A stretch of 8,105 bases of DNA from Firmicutes bacterium UBA5010 (lineage in GTDB: Bacteria > Bacillota > Clostridia > Tissierellales > Sedimentibacteraceae): the NCBI GenBank assembly GCA_002396645.1, contig DGYI01000029.1:1-8105 (forward strand). Reading direction: 5' to 3'. The number at the start of each line of letters is the position of its first letter. Within the stretch, counting starts at the first letter, position 1. Of the stretch, positions 1-4,771 are shown piece after piece. A model generated the notes under the pieces. That model had not been told where the DNA came from, made no database searches, and saw only the letters and a list, made by a program, of their open reading frames with translations. A program made the position numbers and the translations under genes.

Positions 1-22
1 GCCGCAGACCTTCCGCACAGTA
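1..22. repeat. Left arm of a perfect 22-bp inverted repeat (other arm 399-420), probable assembly artefact
   Basis: Bases 1-22 are the exact reverse complement of bases 399-420, and the match stops at base 23. The right arm sits naturally in the SulP gene, where it encodes the conserved CGRSAA segment. The left arm replaces the residues expected before VIIFSGQ in that family with PQTFRT. A short fold-back chimera at a contig end explains both facts better than a biological repeat does. Confidence 0.85.
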
Positions 23-1261
23 ATTATATTTTCAGGTCAGATTGATAATATTACAGGCCTGACTTCATCGGGAACAAATGTAATTTCCAAAATAACAAGC
101 TATTTTACAACACCGCAAAGTATTGATATCATTCCGTTAATTTTAGGTGCGGCAGTTATATTGTTTATGACTTTATATCCCAAGAAGCTTAAAAAATACT
201 GTCCTGATCCTCTAATGGCTATAGTGCTCGCAACTGCTGTCAATATGATTTTTAATTTACCTGTAGATGTTGTCGGAGAAATACCGCGCAGTATTTTTTT
301 GTCTGACAGACTTAATCTGTTTTCTGTAAATAAGGCTTATCTGCCGACATTTATCAGTTCGGGCATAAGTATTGCCGCTTTGATTATGATTGAAACACTA
401 CTGTGCGGAAGGTCTGCGGCTCGTATAAAAAGCGAGAAGATTGATGCAAATCAAGAACTTGTTGCACAGGGTATAGGAAATATAATAATACCGTTTTTCG
501 GAGGTGTTCCTGCAACTGCTGCGTTGGCGCGTTCAAGTGTAGCGATAAAAGCAGGAGGGCAAACTCGTTTAACCAATATTTTTCATGCTGTTATACTGCT
601 TTTGTCGATGTTTTTACTTGGTCCGATAATGTCAAGGATTCCGCTTGCGGCATTGTCGGGGGTTTTGATTGTTACGGCAGTCAGGATGAATGACTGGAAG
701 GTTATAAAAGACATATTTAATAAAAAAATAAAAACAGCTATATTCCAATATCTGATAACTATGGTAGTAACCTTTGCATTTGATTTGACTACAGCGGTTT
801 TAGCCGGCATAGGCTTTTCCGTATTGATGTTTATGGTAAAAATATCAGATATGCAAATAGGTATAGCTGATGTTGATAAAAATAAATTTTCCGATAAAAC
901 AAAGCATTGTGATAAATACAATAAAACAGGTGTGATTTATATTACAGGACCTCTTTTCTTCGGAACTACCAATGTTCTGGAGGATAAACTTCCGACTGAA
1001 ACCTCAAAGGAAATTTTAATTTTTTCAATGAGAGGTGTTACAATGGCTGATGTTTCGGGTGTTCAAGCCTTAATTGAACTTTGTGAAAAGCTGCAAGACT
1101 CGGATAAGAAGGTGTATTTTTCGTGTGTACAGCCCAATGTTATGGAAATGTTTAAACGCTGCGGCATGGAAGAGAAAGTCGGCAAGGATGCTTTCTTTTG
1201 GAGTACCGATAAGGCTCTGGATTATATAAGAGATTTTAATTGCAAAGCATTAAGCATATAA
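2..1261 (+). CDS. SulP-family anion transporter with C-terminal STAS domain (5'-truncated)
   Basis: SulP proteins are membrane carriers for sulfate, bicarbonate, dicarboxylates or other anions. The frame is open to the left window edge, so roughly the first third of the usual 500-570 residues is missing; the ATG at 161 is internal. SulP signatures visible are FSGQIDNITG (nt about 32-61), ETLLCGRSAA just before nt 420, and the conserved core EL..QGIGN..PFFGGVPATAALARSS..IKAGG.TR (nt about 455-570). Further hydrophobic helices run to about nt 850. The cytoplasmic C-terminus (nt about 925-1235) is a STAS domain with the typical DVSGVQAL motif. The first codons (nt 2-19) do not fit the family and lie in an inverted copy of nt 399-420, so genuine sequence probably begins near nt 20. 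The substrate cannot be assigned. The family call is firm from motifs; TAA ends the gene. Confidence 0.93.
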   Translation, partial: PQTFRTVIIFSGQIDNITGLTSSGTNVISKITSYFTTPQSIDIIPLILGAAVILFMTLYPKKLKKYCPDPLMAIVLATAVNMIFNLPVDVVGEIPRSIFLSDRLNLFSVNKAYLPTFISSGISIAALIMIETLLCGRSAARIKSEKIDANQELVAQGIGNIIIPFFGGVPATAALARSSVAIKAGGQTRLTNIFHAVILLLSMFLLGPIMSRIPLAALSGVLIVTAVRMNDWKVIKDIFNKKIKTAIFQYLITMVVTFAFDLTTAVLAGIGFSVLMFMVKISDMQIGIADVDKNKFSDKTKHCDKYNKTGVIYITGPLFFGTTNVLEDKLPTETSKEILIFSMRGVTMADVSGVQALIELCEKLQDSDKKVYFSCVQPNVMEMFKRCGMEEKVGKDAFFWSTDKALDYIRDFNCKALSI

Positions 1262-1264
1262 GTA

Positions 1265-1294
1265 AAGTTTTGCTCGCAAAATTTATCCTTGTTT
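1265..1294 (+). terminator. Weak terminator-like hairpin after the SulP gene
   Basis: An 8-bp stem (1265-1272 with 1277-1284, including one G-T pair) with a CTCG loop lies four bases after the SulP stop. It is followed by a T-rich but interrupted run (ATCCTTGTTTT). The stem is mostly A-T, so termination may be partial. Confidence 0.35.
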
Positions 1295-1317
1295 TAGAAT
1301 ATGCTTTCCTGTATAAT
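1289..1317 (+). promoter_or_regulatory. Likely sigma-A promoter of the ECF S-component gene
   Basis: A TTGTTT -35-like element (1289-1294) and a perfect TATAAT -10 box (1312-1317) are 17 bp apart. Transcription would begin near 1324 and give a leader of about 160 nt before the ATG at 1488. The -35 matches consensus only in its TTG part. Confidence 0.5.
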
Positions 1318-1352
1318 ATAAAATGTCGATTTTATATCTTATGTTAATAATA

Positions 1353-1376
1353 ACTATATTATTGAAATAATATAGT
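1353..1376 (+). other. Perfect A/T-only dyad in the ECF-gene leader
   Basis: Two 11-base arms (1353-1363 and 1366-1376) are exact reverse complements around a 2-base centre; as RNA this is a 10-bp hairpin with a 4-nt loop. It holds a single G-C pair and has no U-tract after it, so it is not an intrinsic terminator. It could be a protein-binding site or a structural element of the leader. Confidence 0.4.
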
Positions 1377-1437
1377 AAAATAGCTATGAAGGCTTATTTT
1401 GTATCTGAAGATGCTTTTTAACAGTAAAAAAATGTAA

Positions 1438-1469
1438 TATGTCCTAAAATTTATAATTGAACGGACATA
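1438..1469 (+). other. Hairpin just upstream of the ECF-gene ribosome binding site
   Basis: TATGTCC (1438-1444) pairs with GGACATA (1463-1469) across an 18-nt loop. The stem ends five bases before the GGAGGG Shine-Dalgarno site at 1475-1480, close enough to affect ribosome access. I do not recognise a known riboswitch here: there are no TPP-, FMN-, THF- or preQ1-type conserved motifs. Confidence 0.3.
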
Positions 1470-1487
1470 ATTATGGAGGGTAATTAG

Positions 1488-2018
1488 ATGCAAAATAAAA
1501 CTTATGTTAAAAATTTAGTCCTTACAGCATTTTTTATAGCTGCGGGAATTATTTTACCTATGGTGTTTCACTTATTCGGAGGAACAGGACCTGTATTTTT
1601 ACCTATGCATATTCCGGTTTTATTGTGCGGATTTGTATGCGGCTGGAAATACGGCTTAATAGCCGGAATAGTAACACCGATAATATCGAGCATATTAACA
1701 GGTATGCCGCCTATCTTTCCTATAGGGGCAGCTATGATATGTGAACTGGCTGTATATGGTCTGCTTTGCGGATTATTGTACAGAAGCTTAAAGCAGAACA
1801 TATATGTATCTTTAATAGGTTCAATGCTTGGAGGCAGAGCTGTATCCGGTATAGCTAATATGATATTTTTTGGCATAGCCGGCAAGCCTTATGGTTTAAG
1901 CGTTTTCTTAACAGGCGCTTTTGTTACATCAATACCGGGAATTATTATTCAAATTATTTTGATTCCGATATTAATTATAGCTTTAGAAAAAGCAGGTCAA
2001 CTTGAAAAAGTAAGATAA
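1488..2018 (+). CDS. ECF transporter S component (substrate-binding membrane subunit)
   Basis: This 176-residue protein is almost entirely hydrophobic, with about six predicted helices. That is the size and architecture of S components, which bind a vitamin or its precursor and dock onto a shared energy-coupling module (EcfA/EcfA'/EcfT). Recognisable traits are the N-terminal LVLTAFFIAAGIILPM helix, the GPVFLPMHIPVLLCGF segment, the small-residue-rich helix after YGLIAGIVTP, and the GMPPIFPIGAAM loop. The start is fixed by GGAGGG (1475-1480) seven bases before the ATG. No EcfA or EcfT gene is in the window, so it presumably shares a module encoded elsewhere (group II arrangement). The substrate cannot be told from sequence or neighbours; PF12822-like is my family inference. 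It is followed directly by a terminator, so the gene is probably monocistronic. Confidence 0.85.
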   Translation: MQNKTYVKNLVLTAFFIAAGIILPMVFHLFGGTGPVFLPMHIPVLLCGFVCGWKYGLIAGIVTPIISSILTGMPPIFPIGAAMICELAVYGLLCGLLYRSLKQNIYVSLIGSMLGGRAVSGIANMIFFGIAGKPYGLSVFLTGAFVTSIPGIIIQIILIPILIIALEKAGQLEKVR

Positions 2019-2019
2019 T

Positions 2020-2050
2020 AAAAAACTGTGTCCGAAGACACAGTTTTTTT
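2020..2050. terminator. Bidirectional intrinsic terminator
   Basis: A 13-bp stem (2020-2032 with 2037-2049) has its core ACTGTGTC pair with GACACAGT around a CGAA loop. It is flanked by an A-run on the left and a T-run on the right. It therefore works for the ECF gene ending at 2018 on the plus strand and for the gene ending at 2060 on the minus strand, each lying within about 10 bases. Confidence 0.93.
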
Positions 2051-2059
2051 ATCTAATGA

Positions 2060-2554
2060 TTATTGCTGAGGACACATTACAATAATCTTATATGGCGTAG
2101 TTTGAGCTGGTATGCTTCTTGTGGTGATACCGTAGGTGACAATTAGATTACGGTTTGCGGGATTTCCTGAAAATACCTGCCCATTTTGTAAAACTATCTT
2201 TGTATACGGAGATAAATTTATTTTTAAATTGCCATCACTGCTTGTTAACTGACTGTCAAAATAATCTACCTTCACATTAGCACACGGCATATCTCTTGCT
2301 ACTACAATTGCTCGAAATTGGGGCGGGTAAATTAATGGCACAGGTGCATCTGCATCATAATATCCTGTTACCATATCACCTACTGACACCATTGTGTGGT
2401 CTACAAAGTAAGTAGACGGTGAAATAACAAAATTAACTATGTTTTCTTCACTGTTTTGCACTGTCATTAATTTATAACAGCCTAAATTTTCATCATTTCC
2501 TGTCCAGAAATCATCTATATTGATAATAACACCCGAAAAAGAACCAAAATTCAT
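2060..2554 (-). CDS. Conserved-looking soluble protein of unknown function (164 aa)
   Basis: The start is well supported: on the minus strand GGAGGAGT (2570-2563) lies about nine bases before the ATG at 2554. The protein begins MNFGSFSGVIINIDDFWTG and has no signal peptide or membrane helix. It is rich in short alternating hydrophobic stretches, suggesting an all-beta fold, perhaps OB-like (inference). Distinctive segments are CYKLMTVQN, VNFVISPSTYFVDH, VSVGDMVTGYYDADAPVP, YPPQFRAIVVA and the C-terminal RSIPAQTTPYKIIVMC. The composition and the aromatic/Pro-rich turns look like a real conserved protein, and I associate this type with clostridial proteins annotated only as hypothetical. No catalytic motif is evident. 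It is monocistronic, convergent with the ECF gene and shares its terminator; no partner is suggested by context. Confidence 0.85.
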   Translation of the reverse strand: MNFGSFSGVIINIDDFWTGNDENLGCYKLMTVQNSEENIVNFVISPSTYFVDHTMVSVGDMVTGYYDADAPVPLIYPPQFRAIVVARDMPCANVKVDYFDSQLTSSDGNLKINLSPYTKIVLQNGQVFSGNPANRNLIVTYGITTRSIPAQTTPYKIIVMCPQQ

Positions 2555-2666
2555 AATTATTTACTCCTCCATACTTTATAAAATTTTCTATATAATATAT
2601 CATATGCGTCATTTAATTTTTAAATATTCAAAGTTTTAAGCTCAGCGTGAGTCCTAATTCCGAAAA

Positions 2667-2795
2667 ATGCAAAAAATGTAAAAAAATATTGACATCTTAA
2701 TAGCTGTAATAGTAACATTGTTATTATCTGGTATATTTATTTTGCATAGAAGACTTAATTCTAAAATATATAAAAAAATTGTAAAAAAATATTGA
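2667..2795 (+). pseudogene. Possible small membrane protein interrupted by one stop codon
   Basis: From ATG 2667 the frame reads Met-Gln-Lys-Met, then TAA (2679-2681). It then continues in the same frame as KNIDILIAVIVTLLLSGIF, ILHRRLNSKIYKKIVKKY and a TGA at 2793-2795. The second part has the classic layout of a single-pass small membrane protein: one hydrophobic helix of about 18 residues followed by a strongly basic tail. Apart from the early TAA it would be a protein of about 42 residues. No good Shine-Dalgarno site precedes 2667, and only non-standard starts (ATT at 2688) or an in-helix TTG exist after the stop. Its terminal codon overlaps the -35 box of the padR promoter. It may be a decayed gene, a sequencing error, or chance coding in AT-rich DNA. 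Confidence 0.3.
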
Positions 2796-2797
2796 CA
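2678..2797. repeat. Pair of 17-bp direct repeats with a TTGACA box
   Basis: The 17-mer GTAAAAAAATATTGACA occurs at 2678-2694 and again at 2781-2797, 103 bp apart, with similar A-rich sequence just upstream of each. The right copy supplies the -35 box of the padR promoter. The left copy has the same TTGACA but no -10 at a usable distance. The copies bracket the hydrophobic stretch of the possible small ORF. Confidence 0.7.
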
Positions 2798-2820
2798 ACT
2801 ATATCGGCGTACGATATAAT
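2792..2820 (+). promoter_or_regulatory. Perfect-consensus sigma-A promoter of the padR operon
   Basis: TTGACA (2792-2797) and TATAAT (2815-2820) are both perfect and exactly 17 bp apart, with an A-tract upstream that resembles an UP element. Transcription would begin near 2827. A promoter this strong suits a tightly repressed operon, and palindromic operators cover its -10 and start region. Confidence 0.93.
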
Positions 2821-2842
2821 CTGTATATCGGTAGACGATATA
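2800..2842. promoter_or_regulatory. PadR operator array: four alternating half-sites
   Basis: TATATCG-N5-CGATATA occurs at 2800-2818 (N5 = GCGTA) and at 2824-2842 (N5 = GTAGA), and the gap between them is also 5 bases (ATCTG). Half-sites therefore start at 2800, 2812, 2824 and 2836, a strict 12-bp step with alternating orientation. The first dyad overlaps the spacer and -10 box, and the second covers the start site. This is what autorepression by the adjacent PadR protein would need. The protein-site assignment is inference from position and symmetry. Confidence 0.85.
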
Positions 2843-2868
2843 ACGTCTAAGGATATAACGTCTGCCGA
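2828..2868 (+). other. 5'-terminal leader hairpin with two competing 3' arms
   Basis: If transcription starts near 2827, bases 2828-2837 can pair with 2859-2868 (10 bp, one G-U). Alternatively 2832-2837 pairs with 2844-2849 (6 bp). Both use the same left arm because GATATAACGTCT is directly repeated at 2837-2848 and 2852-2863. The long form ends 12 bases before the Shine-Dalgarno site at 2881. It may stabilise the mRNA end, or it may only reflect operator symmetry. Confidence 0.4.
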
Positions 2869-2880
2869 ATATGTATTGTC

Positions 2881-2897
2881 AGGAGGTTGGATTTGTG
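2881..2897 (+). promoter_or_regulatory. Ribosome binding site deciding a GTG start for the PadR gene
   Basis: AGGAGG at 2881-2886 lies eight bases before GTG 2895. The upstream in-frame ATG at 2871 precedes this site and has no ribosome binding site of its own, so the GTG is the better start. Confidence 0.85.
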
Positions 2898-3221
2898 GCT
2901 GAAAATACAGATAAAATAGCACTTACAGAAGCAGTGTATTATATCTTGCTTTCGCTGTATACGCCCTTGCATGGATACGGTATTATGCAAAATGTTTTAA
3001 ATATCAGTGAGGGGCGTGTGAACTTGGCTGCGGGTACTCTTTACGGAGCATTAACAACGTTACAGGAAAAGAGATGGATAGTATCTTTGGAGGATGACTA
3101 CAATTCGCGTAAAAAGATGTATCAGATAACTGATATGGGTAAGGCCGCGGTAAATATTGAAATAAAAAGGCTTGAGGAGTTAGTAAGCAATGGTTACAAA
3201 GTAGTAGGGAGGCAGGTTTGA
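2895..3221 (+). CDS. PadR-family transcriptional regulator
   Basis: The protein has 108 residues from GTG 2895, the size of the short PadR subfamily (winged helix plus one dimerisation helix). Family motifs in order are LTEAVYYILLSLYTPLHGYGIMQ (first helices), the recognition region GTLYGALTTLQEKRWI, and the wing RKKMYQITDMGK. A short C-terminal helix follows (IEIKRLEELVSNGYKVV). Such proteins act as dimeric repressors, often of adjacent drug- or peptide-export genes, and release DNA on ligand binding. Here it is first in an operon with DUF2812, ABC ATPase and permease genes, behind a strong promoter carrying symmetric half-sites, so autorepression is likely. Its TGA overlaps the next ATG by one base (TGATG), implying translational coupling. 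The inducing ligand is unknown. Confidence 0.95.
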   Translation: MAENTDKIALTEAVYYILLSLYTPLHGYGIMQNVLNISEGRVNLAAGTLYGALTTLQEKRWIVSLEDDYNSRKKMYQITDMGKAAVNIEIKRLEELVSNGYKVVGRQV

Positions 3222-3757
3222 TGAAGCATGTAGAATATAAGATTTTTACCATTTTCAATCATGAAGCTGAAGAAAAGTGGCTGAATGAAAAAGCTGCCAA
3301 AGGAGAATTCTTGACGGATGTAGGCTTTTGCAGATATGTTTTTGAGGACGATGAGCCGGGAAAGTATGTATATCGTTTAGAGATGCTGGATGAATTTCCT
3401 AACCATTATAAAAGTGTTGAATATTTAAAATTTTTAGAGGAAACAGGTATAGAACATGTTGCGAGCATACTCAAGTGGGTCTATTTGAGAAAGAAATCTT
3501 CTGAGGGTGCATTTGATATATATTCTGATATAGAATCAAGAATTATACATTATAAAAGAATAATCAATCTTGCTAATATTTTGATATTTATACAATTAAT
3601 TGTTGGCATACCAAATTTAATACTCAATTTAACATTGTCTCACGGCAGTTCAATATATTTGATTAACTTAATAATTGCAATATTGTTTTTTATAGGAAAT
3701 AAATCTTTAAAAGAAAAAGTTAGTAAATTAGAAAAAGAAAAATTATACAGAGAGTAA
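3221..3757 (+). CDS. DUF2812 domain membrane protein
   Basis: The protein has 178 residues from ATG 3221, with GGGAGG at 3207-3212 eight bases upstream; the in-frame TTG at 3218 is a worse start. The N-terminal soluble part (residues 1 to about 110) carries DUF2812 traits: EEKWLNEKAAKGEFL, DVGFCRYVFEDDEPGKYVYRLEML, FLEETGIEHVASILKWVYLRKK and GAFDIYSDIESRIIHYKRI. Two hydrophobic helices follow, about residues 112-137 and 144-160, and then a Lys/Glu-rich tail. DUF2812 genes are typically found directly after padR-like genes, and the function is not established. From context it may sense envelope or exporter state, or act as an accessory or anti-regulatory partner of PadR; that is inference. It overlaps the padR stop by one base, and the ATPase gene starts 14 bases after its stop. 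Confidence 0.92.
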   Translation: MKHVEYKIFTIFNHEAEEKWLNEKAAKGEFLTDVGFCRYVFEDDEPGKYVYRLEMLDEFPNHYKSVEYLKFLEETGIEHVASILKWVYLRKKSSEGAFDIYSDIESRIIHYKRIINLANILIFIQLIVGIPNLILNLTLSHGSSIYLINLIIAILFFIGNKSLKEKVSKLEKEKLYRE

Positions 3758-3771
3758 AGGAGAAATTGACA

Positions 3772-4677
3772 ATGCAGATTAATGTGAATAATATTTGCAA
3801 ATCTTTCGGAGATAAAAAAGTACTTGAGGGTATTTCTTTATCTTGTGAAAGTGGTAAAGCACTTGGACTTCTGGGAAGAAACGGTGCCGGAAAAACTACG
3901 AGTATTCGTATTATTATGGGAATATTTCCGGCGGACAGCGGAGAAATTTTATTGGATGGAAAGCCTATAGACAGAAAAAAGCTTAAAATAGGATATCTGC
4001 CTGAGGAAAGGGGTCTTTACCCTAAAAAAATAGTTATGGAGCAGCTTGTATACTTGGCTGAATTAAAGGGCTTAAAGGCAAGTGATGCTAAGAAATCGGC
4101 AAGAGAATTGTTAGAGAAACTGGAAATGACTGAGTATGAAAATAAGAAGCTGGATACATTGTCAAAAGGAAATCAGCAAAAAATTCAACTTATAGCAACT
4201 CTGACCTGTGATCCTGATATAGTTATATTGGATGAGCCGTTTTCAGGACTTGACCCGGTAAATGCCATGCTGTTAAAGGACACTGTAAAGGAACTTATAG
4301 CAAGAGGCAAGGTAGTAATATTTTCGAGTCATCAGATGAATTATGTAGAGGAATTTTGCAATGATATTGCAATTATAAACAAGGGTAAAATAGTCAGAGC
4401 AGGTGATATAGCTCAAATAAAAAAATCTTATGACAGAAATAAAATTGTGGTTGCCGGAGCTGATTTAAACAAAATAAAAATGTTTTTAGATGACAAATTA
4501 CAAGGCACGGTGCTGAATTCTCAAATAAACAAGGACAGTTTGCTGATTGAACTGGCAAATGCCGATATGAAAAACGGTCTGATGAATTCACTCGCACAAG
4601 AAAGCTTTGATATTGATAAGTTTTATGTATATGAGCCATCATTAAACGATATTTTTGTTGAGTATACAGAGGATTAA
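3772..4677 (+). CDS. ABC transporter ATP-binding protein (NatA-like)
   Basis: This is the cytoplasmic ATPase subunit of an ABC-2 type exporter, 301 residues from ATG 3772. Visible motifs are Walker A GRNGAGKT (residues 35-42), the Q-loop region GYLPEERGLYP (74-84), and an ABC signature in the variant form LSKGNQQK (130-137). Walker B is VILDEP ending at Glu155 and Pro156, the D-loop is SGLDP (158-162), and the switch is His187 in SSHQM. The C-terminal extension of about 85 residues ends in PSLNDIFVEYTED, typical of the DUF4162-type tail of NatA/YhaQ-like ATPases. AAGGAG at 3758-3763 is 8 bases before the ATG but only 2 before an in-frame TTG (3766), which is therefore rejected. It should pair with the permease encoded downstream. 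Substrate unknown; sodium, antibiotics or peptides are known for relatives. Confidence 0.96.
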   Translation: MQINVNNICKSFGDKKVLEGISLSCESGKALGLLGRNGAGKTTSIRIIMGIFPADSGEILLDGKPIDRKKLKIGYLPEERGLYPKKIVMEQLVYLAELKGLKASDAKKSARELLEKLEMTEYENKKLDTLSKGNQQKIQLIATLTCDPDIVILDEPFSGLDPVNAMLLKDTVKELIARGKVVIFSSHQMNYVEEFCNDIAIINKGKIVRAGDIAQIKKSYDRNKIVVAGADLNKIKMFLDDKLQGTVLNSQINKDSLLIELANADMKNGLMNSLAQESFDIDKFYVYEPSLNDIFVEYTED

Positions 4678-4760
4678 AGTGTGAAGAAAAGCACTTCACA
4701 CTATAGAAGAATCAAAAAACGATTCTTCATTAAATTATTTTAATGCCGTTTTACGGCTTA
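4678..4760 (+). other. Cluster of three hairpins between the ATPase and permease genes
   Basis: Three successive dyads fill most of the gap. AGTGTGAAG (4678-4686) pairs with CTTCACACT (4694-4702). GAAGAATC (4706-4713) pairs with GATTCTTC (4721-4728). A third pairs GCCG (4745-4748) with CGGC (4755-4758), extended by TTAA on both sides with one bulged T. None is followed by a clean T-run, so they are not typical terminators. Within an operon such structures commonly set mRNA processing or stability and hence different ATPase and permease levels (inference). Confidence 0.7.
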
Positions 4761-4771
4761 ATGGAGGTACT

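Noticed and set aside
161..163. ATG as the start of the SulP gene
   Set aside because: The frame is open to the window edge, SulP motifs lie upstream of 161, and no ribosome binding site precedes it.
583..921. Reverse-strand open frame inside the SulP gene
   Set aside because: It is antisense to a strongly conserved transporter core, with no ribosome binding site or recognisable motif.
1324..1487. Known riboswitch (TPP, FMN, THF, preQ1) before the ECF gene
   Set aside because: None of the conserved motifs of these classes is visible; only two simple hairpins are present.
1568..1885. Reverse-strand open frame inside the ECF S-component gene
   Set aside because: A low-complexity Pro/Ile shadow of the hydrophobic gene, with no start signal.
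2871..2873. ATG as the PadR start
   Set aside because: The Shine-Dalgarno site AGGAGG (2881-2886) lies downstream of it and serves GTG 2895.
3766..3768. TTG as the ABC ATPase start
   Set aside because: Only two bases separate it from AAGGAG; ATG 3772 has proper spacing and matches family N-termini.
4678..4702. Intrinsic terminator right after the ATPase gene
   Set aside because: A good stem but followed by ATAGAAG, not a T-run, and the permease belongs to the same transport system.
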